From Nitrospirillum amazonense (GTDB lineage: Bacteria > Pseudomonadota > Alphaproteobacteria > Azospirillales > Azospirillaceae), in contig NZ_VITV01000009.1 of NCBI RefSeq assembly GCF_007828035.1, positions 62,001 to 126,000 of the forward strand: DNA of 64,000 nucleotides, in the 5' to 3' direction. Positions 1 through 10,354 of the stretch are shown in pieces. A model generated the notes under the pieces. The model saw nothing but the letters and a program-made list of their open reading frames with translations, made no database searches and was not told the DNA's origin. Both the position numbers and the translations under genes were made by a program. Each line of letters starts with the position of its first letter. Position 1 is the first letter of the stretch.

Positions 1-2
1 CC

Positions 3-128
3 GTGGATCGGCCGCAACGGCCCCGGCCAGGATGCAGCTGCACCACCACGCGCGGCTATGCCGACCAGGCGGCCGACGCGGCGCCATTCCAGCCGCCCGC
101 CCATTGGCCGGCCCCGGTCCGGCTGTAA
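3..128 (+). CDS. C-terminal fragment of an unidentified protein, cut by the window edge
   Basis: An open frame enters from the left edge and ends at a TAA at 126-128, 11 bases before the stop of the convergent TIM-barrel gene. The visible 41 residues include a GCSC motif and end in PAHWPAPVRL. About five in six codons end in G or C, which fits coding DNA in this genome, but the stretch is too short to prove it and I recognise no family. A minus-strand reading of the same bases is also open, so the strand is uncertain. Confidence 0.3.
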   Translation: MDRPQRPRPGCSCTTTRGYADQAADAAPFQPPAHWPAPVRL

Positions 129-139
129 GGGGCCGCCCC

Positions 140-1189
140 CTAGAATCCCAGACCAGCCGCCGGGCGGTGGCAGGAGCAGCCGACGAAGTGGCCCGACAGC
201 GCCTCTAGCGAGCGCAGCTGCGCGCCATTATGCACGTAGTCCTCGCCCGGCGCCGGTTCCACCTCCAGCACCAGATCGCCGTCGGTGCCAAAGCGGGCCG
301 GCAAGCCGACGAAGGGCAGGTTGCCGGTGCCCAGTTCCAACCCCTCGGAAGAGATGGCGCTGACCAGCGTATCGGCATCCAGCCCTGGGTCCGCGCAGGC
401 CTGGGGGTCCAGGCGGATGGCGTCGGAGACGTGCAGATAGCTCATCCGCTCGTCCACGAAATCAAAGGGTTCCAGCCACGCCGTCCGATCCAAGTCATCG
501 GCTGTGATCCAGCCGAAACGGGCGTCGCCGTCGGTCAGGCGCGGCTGGGCGCGGCGGCGGTTGAACAGGTTGGCCGATAGGGTGGCGTGCGCCACGTCGA
601 TGAACGGTTCCACCCCCGTCAGCCCGTCACGGACCAACGCCTCACGGAAACGCTCGATCTCCCACGGGAAGAAGTGGTCCAGCGGCCCGGTCATGTAATT
701 GCGGCCGTCACGGGGCAGCAGGGAATAGTGGCCGACATTCTCCACCAGCAGCCGCATACCGCCCGCCAGGCGCGCCAGGTCGCGCACCGCCTCTCCAAAT
801 CCCTGCGCGGCCTCATCCCGGTCGCGGGCGCGGGGCGGGGCCTGGCCGAAAACCATGTCGAAATAGCGGTGCAGGACGACGGCCCCGGCCCCGATCTCGG
901 CCGCGAAGGCCAGGGTGTGGCGGCATTGGTCGGCATCGAAGCCGACGCGCGTGACCAGGGGCACCGACTGAGGCGGGATGTGAACGATCAGCGCATCCAC
1001 CGGAAATTCCTGTCGCAACCGGGCGATATTGCGCCGAGCGAGGGCGAGACCGGCGGCGGAGGTCACGTCCCGCTCCCCAAAGGTGTGCAGCTCCAGCCGT
1101 ACCGGCCGCCCCTGGGAGACGAGATAGGCGGCGCGCGCCGCCAGTTGGCCGTAATCGGCCACGGCGGCCTTCAGGACAAGGTTGGGCAC
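140..1189 (-). CDS. Xylose-isomerase-like TIM-barrel protein (sugar isomerase/epimerase superfamily)
   Basis: Predicted cytoplasmic protein of 349 residues with the layout of the xylose isomerase-like / AP endonuclease 2 superfamily. Candidate metal ligands sit at the ends of barrel strands: E in LLVENVGH, D and H in FIDVAHATL, H in YLHVSD and E in LVLEVEP. The substrate cannot be read from the sequence. I chose the GTG at 1187-1189 because GGGGAGG lies five bases upstream; an ATG at 1228 would add 13 residues but has no good ribosome site. The C terminus carries an unusual GCSCH motif after the barrel. It is divergent from the flavoprotein/aminotransferase pair, with 157 bases between the starts, so the three may share a pathway, but this is inference. 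Confidence 0.7.
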   Translation of the reverse strand: MPNLVLKAAVADYGQLAARAAYLVSQGRPVRLELHTFGERDVTSAAGLALARRNIARLRQEFPVDALIVHIPPQSVPLVTRVGFDADQCRHTLAFAAEIGAGAVVLHRYFDMVFGQAPPRARDRDEAAQGFGEAVRDLARLAGGMRLLVENVGHYSLLPRDGRNYMTGPLDHFFPWEIERFREALVRDGLTGVEPFIDVAHATLSANLFNRRRAQPRLTDGDARFGWITADDLDRTAWLEPFDFVDERMSYLHVSDAIRLDPQACADPGLDADTLVSAISSEGLELGTGNLPFVGLPARFGTDGDLVLEVEPAPGEDYVHNGAQLRSLEALSGHFVGCSCHRPAAGLGF

Positions 1190-1346
1190 GCTCACCTCCC
1201 CGCCGGATCGCTGACGCCAGGGTGGCATGGCCGGCCAACCTGGACAAGCTGGTATTCATATGGTATGCAACCAGTGGTCCGGCGGCCTGCCTCGGGCGGG
1301 GTTGCCGGCCCTTCCGTTCAGGACAAAAACAGGGGGGGCGGGCCCC

Positions 1347-2549
1347 ATGCCGGAAACAGGGTTGGAACCAGTGTTGGATGCGCCGTCGGTGGCTGACGGC
1401 CTGTTGCCCGTCGGCATCCTGCACCGTGCCCACGCGTTGCTGCCCCTGATCGACACCCTGAAGGCGGAGGGGGAGCGTGAGCGCCGCGCACCGGTCGCCC
1501 TGATCGACGCCCTGAAGCGGGCCGGCCTGTTTCGCCTGTTGCAGCCCCGGCGTTATGGCGGGGCCGAATGTCATCCCGCCACCTTCTTCGCCGTGCAGGC
1601 CACCCTGTCCGCCGAGGACATGTCCATCGGCTGGCTGCAGGGCGTCATGGGCATGGTGGCCTTCCACCTGGCGCTGCTGCCGGTCGAGGCGCAGGACGAT
1701 GTCTGGCGGGATGATCCGACGGCGCTGCTGGCCTCCAGCTACATGCCGGCGGGCAAGGCCGCGCGCGTGCCGGGCGGCTTCCGCCTCAGTGGCCGCTGGG
1801 GTTTCTCCAGCGGCGCCGACCACGCCGACTGGTTCATGCTGGGCGCCATGGCGGCGCTGGAGGGGGACGAGCAGGAGCATGTCATCTTCCTGGTACCGCG
1901 GGCCGACGTGCGCATTCACGACACCTGGGACACCATCGGCCTGCGCGGCACGGGCAGCCATGACGTGTCGGTGGATGATGGTTTCGTCCCCGCCCACCGC
2001 TGCCACGGCGTGCGGGAACGCTTCCTGACAGGCGGCCCAGGCTTGGCCGTCAACCCGGCGCCGCTGTACCGCATTCCCCTGCCGCAGATGCTGTTCCGCG
2101 CCATCTCCACCCCCGCGCTGGGCGGCTTGCGCGGGCTGCTGGAGGGCTTCATCGATCACAACCGGCGGCGCGGGCCCGGGCCTCTGGCCGACCCGGTGGC
2201 CCAGCTGGCCTGCGGCGAGGCGGCGGCCGAGCTGGACGAGATGACCCGCACCCTCGAAGGCAATTTCGACCGTATGCTGGACCACGCCCGCCAGGGCCGG
2301 GAGGCGCCTATCGGCGACCGCATGCTGTATCGCGTCCAGGCCACCACGGTGGTGGAGCGGTGCGACCGGCTGGCCCGGCGCCTGTTCAAGGCCTCCGGCG
2401 CCTCCGCCCTGTCGATCGCCAACCCGCTGGGGCGCATCTGTGCCGATATCCAGGCCGCCCGCCAGCACGCCGCCAACCAATACGAGATCTATGGCCGGAC
2501 GCTGGGCGCTCACCTGTTCCAACTGGACGTGAAGGATACTTTGCTTTGA
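1347..2549 (+). CDS. Acyl-CoA dehydrogenase-fold flavoprotein, possible flavin-dependent monooxygenase
   Basis: About 400 residues with the acyl-CoA dehydrogenase fold throughout: an N-terminal helical part (LIDALKRAGLFRLLQPRRYGG), a middle beta domain (GGFRLSGRWGFSSGADHADW, then WDTIGLRGTGSHDVSVDD) and a C-terminal four-helix bundle. The SGADHADW type of motif is common in the group D monooxygenase branch (HsaA, DszC, sugar N-oxygenases such as KijD3) that uses reduced flavin supplied by a partner reductase. It may therefore oxygenate rather than dehydrogenate. ATG at 1347 follows a G-rich ribosome site (AGGGGGGG); an in-frame ATG at 1227 lies upstream without one. The stop overlaps the TTG start of the aminotransferase gene, so the two are translationally coupled. 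No flavin reductase gene is visible in the window. Confidence 0.75.
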   Translation: MPETGLEPVLDAPSVADGLLPVGILHRAHALLPLIDTLKAEGERERRAPVALIDALKRAGLFRLLQPRRYGGAECHPATFFAVQATLSAEDMSIGWLQGVMGMVAFHLALLPVEAQDDVWRDDPTALLASSYMPAGKAARVPGGFRLSGRWGFSSGADHADWFMLGAMAALEGDEQEHVIFLVPRADVRIHDTWDTIGLRGTGSHDVSVDDGFVPAHRCHGVRERFLTGGPGLAVNPAPLYRIPLPQMLFRAISTPALGGLRGLLEGFIDHNRRRGPGPLADPVAQLACGEAAAELDEMTRTLEGNFDRMLDHARQGREAPIGDRMLYRVQATTVVERCDRLARRLFKASGASALSIANPLGRICADIQAARQHAANQYEIYGRTLGAHLFQLDVKDTLL

Positions 2550-3562
2550 GCGGACAGCCGGACCAAAACCCCTCCCCGCCCCTGCCCTTCAGCCTGGGTT
2601 ACGACGACCGGGATGAGGAAGAGATCATGCGCCGCTGGCGGGCCATCCTGCGCTCCAACAAATGGAGCCACGCCGCCCAACTGGAGGAGTTCGAGGCTGC
2701 CTGGCGGGCGTGGAACGAGCTGCCGGCTGTGGCCTTCGACAATTGGGCCGGCGGCGCCATGGCCGTGCTGGACCATTTCAAGGTACGTGGCGCCACCGTA
2801 CTGTGCCCGTCCAACACCTTCCTGGCCACGCCCCGCGCCGCCCAGTTGTCGGGGGCCGAGGTGGTGTTCTATGACTGTAACCGGCACGATTTGTGCGGGT
2901 CCTTCGACGACTTTGTGGCCAAGGCGGAACGGCACCGGCCAGCCCTGGCCTTCATCGTCCATATCGGCGGCCACATCGCCTTCGACATCCACAAGATCGC
3001 GGCCTATTGCCGGGACAAGGGCATCATCCTGGTGGAGGATTGCGCCCATGCCGTGGGCGCCGACTGGAACGGGCAGAAGCCGGGCAGCTTCGGCGATGCC
3101 GGCATTTTCTCCCTCTACGCCACCAAGACCATCACCACCGGCGAGGGCGGCGTGGTGGTCAGCCGCCACGAGGACGTGCTGCGCCACGCCCGGTCCTACC
3201 GCGACTATGGCCGGGGCTCGGGCTACAAGGTGCAAAGCCTGAACCACCGCATGGACGAGTTCCGCGCCGCCTTCGGCACCGTGCAAATCCGACGCATGCC
3301 GGAAATCGTGGCCTGGAAGCAGGCCTACGCCCGCGACGTGCTGGACCCACTGTACCCAGACCGGGTGCGCCTGCCGGAAGGCATGAGCAGCGGCTTCTAC
3401 AAATACATCGTCTTCCAGAACATCCCCACCTCCACCGGCAAGGTCTATGAGCTGCCCTGCCACCGCATCATGGGGGTGGAGGCCAACCTGCCGAACACGG
3501 AGTGGGTGGCCAAGAACCACTGGTGCGTGCCGCTGTACTACCCTCGCTCGTCCCCGGAGTGA
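2546..3562 (+). CDS. DegT/DnrJ/EryC1/StrS-type PLP aminotransferase
   Basis: A fold-type I PLP enzyme of about 338 residues, slightly short for the family (usually 360-400). It shows the conserved sequence of DegT sugar aminotransferases: CPSNTFLATPRAA, then VEDCAHAVGADWNG with the cofactor-stacking region, and SLYATKTITTGEGG, where K194 should form the Schiff base with PLP. Members transfer an amino group to keto-sugars or other carbonyl carbons in natural-product and glycan pathways. The TTG at 2546 overlaps the TGA of the upstream flavoprotein and has GAAGGA at ribosome-site distance; no ATG nearby gives a better start. An acyl-CoA-dehydrogenase-fold oxygenase beside a DegT enzyme recalls nitro-sugar pathways, but no other sugar gene is visible here. 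Confidence 0.8.
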   Translation: MSGQPDQNPSPPLPFSLGYDDRDEEEIMRRWRAILRSNKWSHAAQLEEFEAAWRAWNELPAVAFDNWAGGAMAVLDHFKVRGATVLCPSNTFLATPRAAQLSGAEVVFYDCNRHDLCGSFDDFVAKAERHRPALAFIVHIGGHIAFDIHKIAAYCRDKGIILVEDCAHAVGADWNGQKPGSFGDAGIFSLYATKTITTGEGGVVVSRHEDVLRHARSYRDYGRGSGYKVQSLNHRMDEFRAAFGTVQIRRMPEIVAWKQAYARDVLDPLYPDRVRLPEGMSSGFYKYIVFQNIPTSTGKVYELPCHRIMGVEANLPNTEWVAKNHWCVPLYYPRSSPE

Positions 3563-3582
3563 GCGTCTCCCGGTTCGTTTTC

Positions 3583-4665
<1,083 letters not shown>

Positions 4666-4678
4666 GGTGGTTCCCAGA

Positions 4679-4708
4679 TCAAATGGGCCAGGGTCAAATG
4701 GGCCAGAA

Positions 4709-4715
<7 letters not shown>
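4679..4715. repeat. 15-base tandem repeat spanning the end of the E3 gene
   Basis: Units start at 4679, 4694 and 4709: two full copies of TCAAATGGGCCAG plus two bases (GG, then AA), and a third partial copy, TCAAATG. Read on the minus strand each unit carries ATTTGA, so the stop codon of the dihydrolipoamide dehydrogenase gene has been repeated twice downstream of itself. The repeat fills most of the gap before ilvE. Confidence 0.9.
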
Positions 4716-6124
<1,409 letters not shown>

Positions 6125-6128
6125 GACG

Positions 6129-7433
6129 TCAGTCCATGAAGATAAGGGCGGGGTGTTCCAGCAGGCGCTTCAGCCGCTGGATGAAACGGGCGGCGTCATA
6201 GCCGTCGACGATGCGGTGATCGAAGGAGGACGACAGGTTCATCACCTTGCGCACCGTGATGAAGGACCCGTTGACCACCGGGCGCTCCACCAGCTTATTG
6301 GGACCGATGATGGCGACCTCGGGATGATTGATCACCGGCGTGGCGGCGATGCCGCCCAAGGCGCCTAAGCTGGTCAGCGTGATGGTCGACCCACTCAGTT
6401 CATCGCGGGCCGCGGTACCGTCGCGGGCGGCTTTGCTGACCCGTGCCAGCTCGGCGGCGCAGTCCCACAGGTCTCGCATCTCAGCATGGCGCACCACCGG
6501 TACGATCAGGCCGTTGGGCGTCTGCGTGGCGATGCCGATGTGCACGCCCTCATAGGTGTGCAGCACCCCGGCATCGTCGTCGTAGCGGCTGTTGATGTGC
6601 GGGAACTCGGGCAGGATGCGCACCACCGCGCGCATGAAGAAGGGCAGCAGGGTCAGCTTGGGCTGGTCCGGCTGCTTGTTCTCGTTCAGGTCCTGGCGCA
6701 GGGCCTCCAGCTCCGTCAGGTCGCATTCCTCCACATAGGTGAAGTGGGGGATGCGGCGTTTGGAGTCCTGCATCTTTTCCGCGATCTTGCGGCGCAGGCC
6801 GATGATCTTGGTCTCCTCCACGCCGTCCCGCGCGGTGTAGCGCGCGTCGCCCGTGGGGATGGCGCCGCCGCCGGCGATATAGGCGTCCAGATCCTCCGGC
6901 GTGATGCGGCCGCCGGGGCCGGTGCCGGGCACGTACTGCAGCGGGATGCCCAGCTCATGCGCCCGCCGCCGGGTGGCCGGGGCGGCCAGGGGCGCATCCT
7001 CGGCCAGGCGGGTGGTGAAGGCCGCGGCCTTCGCCTTGGCCGGCCGCGGCTTGGGCTGCTCCACCGGCTTGGGCGCGGGCTTCGCGTCACCCTGAACCGG
7101 TTCCGGTTTCGGCCCGGGCTTGGGTTGCGGCTTCGGTTCCGGCTTGGTATCCGCCTTGGGCGCCGGGCGGGCGGCGTCGGCGTTGCCGGCCCCTTCCACC
7201 TCCAGTTCCACCAGCACGCTGCCCACGGCCATCATCTGGCCGACCTCGCCATGGATGGCGGTGACCACGCCGTCCACCGGCGCGCTCATTTCCACCGTGG
7301 CCTTGTCGGTCATGACATCGACCAGATCCTGGTCCTCGCGCACATGGTCGCCCGGCTGCACCCGCCATTTGACGATCTCGGCCTCGACCACGCCTTCGCC
7401 CACGTCAGGCAGGCGAAATAGATAAGTGCCCAT
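6129..7433 (-). CDS. bkdB: Dihydrolipoyl acyltransferase, E2 of the branched-chain keto acid dehydrogenase
   Basis: Core subunit of 434 residues that moves isobutyryl-type acyl groups from E1 to CoA. Domain order: N-terminal lipoyl domain (1-80) with the lipoylated K44 in DVMTDKATVEMSAP; a flexible linker (about 85-130) very rich in Pro, Lys and Ala; the peripheral subunit-binding domain (PATRRRAHELGIPLQYVPG to TPEDLDAYI); then the catalytic domain ending in SSSFDHRIVDGYDAARF with the HxxxDG active site. Only one lipoyl domain is present, as usual for this E2 type. The start lies three bases after the E1 beta stop. Closely packed, co-directional neighbours E1 and E3 make the assignment firm. 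Confidence 0.94.
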   Translation of the reverse strand: MGTYLFRLPDVGEGVVEAEIVKWRVQPGDHVREDQDLVDVMTDKATVEMSAPVDGVVTAIHGEVGQMMAVGSVLVELEVEGAGNADAARPAPKADTKPEPKPQPKPGPKPEPVQGDAKPAPKPVEQPKPRPAKAKAAAFTTRLAEDAPLAAPATRRRAHELGIPLQYVPGTGPGGRITPEDLDAYIAGGGAIPTGDARYTARDGVEETKIIGLRRKIAEKMQDSKRRIPHFTYVEECDLTELEALRQDLNENKQPDQPKLTLLPFFMRAVVRILPEFPHINSRYDDDAGVLHTYEGVHIGIATQTPNGLIVPVVRHAEMRDLWDCAAELARVSKAARDGTAARDELSGSTITLTSLGALGGIAATPVINHPEVAIIGPNKLVERPVVNGSFITVRKVMNLSSSFDHRIVDGYDAARFIQRLKRLLEHPALIFMD

Positions 7434-7436
7434 GGG

Positions 7437-8450
7437 TCAGTCCTCCATGACGCGCTTCAGGGCCGCGGCGAGGCGCGCGGGCCCGGGGAAATAGTCCCAC
7501 TCGAACGCATGCGGATAGGGCGTGTCCCAGCCCGCCACCCGGCCGATGGGGCTTTTCAGGTGATGGAAGCAGCGCTCCTGCACCAGGGACGACAGCTCGC
7601 CGCCGAAGCCGCCAAAGCGCGAGGCCTCATGCAGGATGACGCAGCGGCCAGTCTTCTTGACCGAGGTGACGATGGTGTCAATATCCAGCGGCACGATGCT
7701 GCGCAGGTCGATCAGTTCGGCATCCACGCCCGATTCCTCGATGCCCGACTTGGCAACGTGCACCATGGTGCCGTAGGCCAGCACCGTCGCCTCGCGCCCT
7801 TCCCTCACCACCGCCGCCTTGCCCAGCGGCACGGTGTAGTGCCCCTCCGGCACATCCGACCCGGGGGATTCGGCCCAGGTCTTCAGCGCGCGGTCGTGGT
7901 GGCCGTCGAAGGGACCGTTGTAGATGCGCTTGGGCTCCAAGAAGATGACCGGGTCGTCATCCTCGATGGACGCGATCAGTAGACCCTTGGCGTCATAGGG
8001 GTTGGAGGGGATAACCGTCTTCAGGCCCGTGACGTGGGCGAAGATGGCCTCCGGGCTCTGACTGTGGGTCTGGCCACCGAAAATGCCGCCGCCGTAGGGG
8101 GAGCGCACGGTGATGGGCGCCCAGAACTCCCCGCCCGAGCGGTAGCGCAGGCGGGCGGCCTCCGACACCAGCTGGTCGAAGGCCGGCAGGATGTAGTCGG
8201 CGAACTGGATTTCCGCCACGGGGCGTAGCCCGTAGGCGCCCATGCCGATGGCGGTGGCGATGATGCCGCCCTCGGAAATCGGCGTGTCGAAGCAGCGCTT
8301 CAGCCCATGCTTCTTCTGCAAGCCGTCGGTGACGCGGAAGACGCCGCCGAAATAGCCCACATCCTCACCGAACACCAGGACGTCGGGGTCCTGGCTCATC
8401 ATCACATCCAGGGCGGAGTTCAAGGCCTGGATCATGTCCATCTTGGGCAT
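7437..8450 (-). CDS. bkdA2: Branched-chain 2-oxoacid dehydrogenase E1 beta subunit
   Basis: Beta half of the thiamine-dependent decarboxylase, 337 residues. It carries the family hallmarks MSQDPDVLVFGEDVGYFGGVFRVT, the IGMGAYGLRPVAEIQFADYI stretch, RSPYGGGIFGGQTHSQSPEAIF and the C-terminal GWDTPYPHAFEWDYFPG. I place the start at ATG 8450 (MPKMDM), with GGGGGT about nine bases upstream. A start at 8471 would overlap the E1 alpha end and has no ribosome site. Four bases separate it from the E1 alpha stop, so the two subunits are made in step. Confidence 0.94.
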   Translation of the reverse strand: MPKMDMIQALNSALDVMMSQDPDVLVFGEDVGYFGGVFRVTDGLQKKHGLKRCFDTPISEGGIIATAIGMGAYGLRPVAEIQFADYILPAFDQLVSEAARLRYRSGGEFWAPITVRSPYGGGIFGGQTHSQSPEAIFAHVTGLKTVIPSNPYDAKGLLIASIEDDDPVIFLEPKRIYNGPFDGHHDRALKTWAESPGSDVPEGHYTVPLGKAAVVREGREATVLAYGTMVHVAKSGIEESGVDAELIDLRSIVPLDIDTIVTSVKKTGRCVILHEASRFGGFGGELSSLVQERCFHHLKSPIGRVAGWDTPYPHAFEWDYFPGPARLAAALKRVMED

Positions 8451-8454
8451 CGGA

Positions 8455-9708
8455 TCAGACCCCCAGTTCACGGCGCTGTTCCAGGACGCGCCAATCGGGC
8501 TCCTTGAACACGTCTTCGAACATCTGGCGCACGGGCGGCTTGGACTGGCCCAGGGTGCCGATGCGTTCGCCTTCCTTCACCGCGGCGCGCACGCCGTCGG
8601 CCAGTTCGGCCTCCATCTGGGTGTGGCGCTCGGCCGACCATTCGCCGCGCGCGATCAGGTGGGTCTTCAGCCGTTCGATGGGGTCGCCCAGGGGCCAGCA
8701 CGCCGCCTCCTCTGCCGGGCGGTAGCGGGTGGGGTCGTCGCTGGTGGAATGGCCGGCGGCGCGATAGGTCACGAACTCGATCAGGGTGGCGCCCTTGTTG
8801 GTGCGCGCCCGCTCCGCCGCCCACACGGTGGCGGCCCACACCGCCAGGAAGTCGTTGCCGTCCACCCGCAGACCGGGCAGGCCGTAGGCGATGGCCTTAG
8901 CGGCGAAGGTGGTGGACTCCGCCCCGGCGATGCCGGCGTAGCTGGAAATGGCCCACTGGTTGTTGGTGACGCACAGGATGACCGGGGCGCGGTAGACGGC
9001 GGCGAAGGTCAGCGCCTCATGGAAGTCGCCCTCCGCCGTGGTGCCGTCGCCGACATAGGCCAGCGCGATCTTGGTGTCGCCGCGATAGGCCGAGGCCATG
9101 GCCCAACCCACCGCCTGGCTGAAGCGCGTGCCCAGATTGCCCGACAGCGAATAGAAGCCATAGTCGCGGGCGGAAAACAGAATGGGCAGCTGGCGGCCTT
9201 TCAGGGGGTCGCCCTCGTTGGAGAAGATCTGGTTGACTAGGTCGAGCATGGGATAGTCCCGCGCCCACAGCCAACTCAGCACCCGGTATGTGGGGAAGCA
9301 CATGTCGTCGCGGTCCAGCATCATAGACTGGGCGGCGCCGATGGCCTCCTCCCCCGTCGACTTCATGTAGAAGCTGGTCTTGCCCTGGCGCTGGGCACGG
9401 AACATGCGGTCGTCGAAGGCCCGGGTCTGGGCCATGACCTTGAGGCCGCGGCGCAGCGTCTCGGCATCCAGGCCGGGGTCCCAGGGCCCAACCGCCCTGC
9501 CTTCGTCATCCAGCACGCGGATGAGGCCATAGGGCAGGTCGCGGATTTCCGGCTCCGCCACGCCAGGATCCGGCCGGCGGATGGCACCGGCGGGGGAAAA
9601 GGGCAGATGGTCGAAGCGGGGCGCCTGGCCCGGCCGGGCCGGCGGCTCCGGTATGTGCAGCTGCAACGGCGGCCGGTTCGGCGCGCCGATTGGGTCTTGG
9701 GGCGACAT
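8455..9708 (-). CDS. bkdA1: Branched-chain 2-oxoacid dehydrogenase E1 alpha subunit
   Basis: First gene of the operon, 417 residues. The alpha subunit binds thiamine diphosphate and Mg2+, and the motif is intact: GDGTTAEGDFHEALTFA followed by TNNQWAIS. RAAGHSTSDDPTRYRP is the loop equivalent to the phosphorylation loop of mitochondrial E1 alpha. The N-terminal 40 residues are Pro-rich and variable, as in bacterial BkdA1. ATG 9708 has AGGA four bases upstream. It is divergent from the Lrp-type gene across 131 bases, the usual arrangement for bkdR control, where branched-chain amino acids act as inducer. Confidence 0.94.
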   Translation of the reverse strand: MSPQDPIGAPNRPPLQLHIPEPPARPGQAPRFDHLPFSPAGAIRRPDPGVAEPEIRDLPYGLIRVLDDEGRAVGPWDPGLDAETLRRGLKVMAQTRAFDDRMFRAQRQGKTSFYMKSTGEEAIGAAQSMMLDRDDMCFPTYRVLSWLWARDYPMLDLVNQIFSNEGDPLKGRQLPILFSARDYGFYSLSGNLGTRFSQAVGWAMASAYRGDTKIALAYVGDGTTAEGDFHEALTFAAVYRAPVILCVTNNQWAISSYAGIAGAESTTFAAKAIAYGLPGLRVDGNDFLAVWAATVWAAERARTNKGATLIEFVTYRAAGHSTSDDPTRYRPAEEAACWPLGDPIERLKTHLIARGEWSAERHTQMEAELADGVRAAVKEGERIGTLGQSKPPVRQMFEDVFKEPDWRVLEQRRELGV

Positions 9709-9839
9709 GTTTCCTGGTCCCTCCCGTGCCTTCCTGTTGCCCCTAGGATGTGGGGTGGGACCTGGAAAAAAAATATCTGATACGCCTTAAGTCAGCCCGT
9801 AATAGAAATGGACAACGCGCGAAACGGGGGGAATTTAGG
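9709..9839. promoter_or_regulatory. Divergent control region between the bkd operon and bkdR
   Basis: 131 bases between two divergent starts. The middle part holds a run of eight A (9766-9773) followed by TATCTGATA, the only clearly AT-rich stretch locally, and a good place for an Lrp-type regulator to bind and bend DNA. I could not define -35/-10 boxes with confidence on either strand. Confidence 0.5.
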
Positions 9840-10313
9840 ATGGCGATTGCGTTGGACAGGATCGACCGGCGTATCCTGATGGCCTTGCAGGAAAATCCCG
9901 ACATCTCCACCGCCGACCTGGCGGCCAAGGTCGGCCTGTCCCACACCCCCTGCTGGCGCCGCCTGAAGCGGCTGGAGGAGGACGGCATCATCCTGGGCCG
10001 GGCCCTGCTGCTGGACGCCAAGGCCCTGGACCTGCCCATCACCGTCTTCGCCGAGGTGCGGCTGAAGCAGCATGACGAGGACACGCTGGAGGCTCTGGAA
10101 CAGGTGGTGCGCACCCGGACGGAGATCGTGGAGTGCTTCTGCATGGCCGGCGGCGAGGGCGACTACCTCATGCGCATCATCGTCAGCAGCGTGGAAAGCT
10201 ATGAGCATTTCCTGAAGAAGGTGCTGCTGCACCTGCCGGGCGTGGCGGCGGTCAACTCCCGCTTCGCCCTCAGCTGCGTCAAGCTGACCACCAGCCTGCC
10301 CATCGTGGCCTGA
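9840..10313 (+). CDS. bkdR: Lrp/AsnC-family regulator, probable activator of the bkd operon
   Basis: 157 residues with a N-terminal winged helix-turn-helix (IDRRILMALQ, then DLAAKVGLSHTPCWRRLKRL, about residues 9-45) and a C-terminal RAM/effector domain (about 75-150) that binds amino acids. ATG 9840 is preceded by GGGGGG at ribosome-site distance; an upstream in-frame ATG at 9750 would add 30 residues that do not look like Lrp. It diverges from bkdA1, as in Pseudomonas, where BkdR responds to branched-chain amino acids. The gene ends at a strong hairpin shared with the convergent autotransporter gene. Confidence 0.88.
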   Translation: MAIALDRIDRRILMALQENPDISTADLAAKVGLSHTPCWRRLKRLEEDGIILGRALLLDAKALDLPITVFAEVRLKQHDEDTLEALEQVVRTRTEIVECFCMAGGEGDYLMRIIVSSVESYEHFLKKVLLHLPGVAAVNSRFALSCVKLTTSLPIVA

Positions 10314-10316
10314 AAA

Positions 10317-10354
10317 GAGTAAGGGCGCCGGCTTTGAGACCGGCGCCCTTACTC
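10317..10354 (-). terminator. Perfect 15-bp hairpin between convergent genes
   Basis: Arms 10317-10331 and 10340-10354 are exact inverted complements (GAGTAAGGGCGCCGG and its complement) around an eight-base loop. The right arm includes the stop codon of the giant autotransporter gene. On the minus strand the stem is followed by TTTT, giving a terminator for the autotransporter; on the plus strand there is no T-run, but the hairpin may still protect the bkdR transcript end. Confidence 0.8.

Noticed and set aside
140-1189. Possible DUF692/MbnB-type peptide-modifying oxidase, with the GCSC motif as a substrate hint
   Set aside because: The barrel motifs fit the xylose-isomerase-like superfamily better than DUF692, and no precursor peptide or MbnC-type partner is visible.
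813-2522. 569-codon minus-strand open frame overlapping the flavoprotein gene
   Set aside because: It is antisense to a well-supported gene and to part of the TIM-barrel gene, with Gly/Gln/Arg/His-rich translation and no domain.
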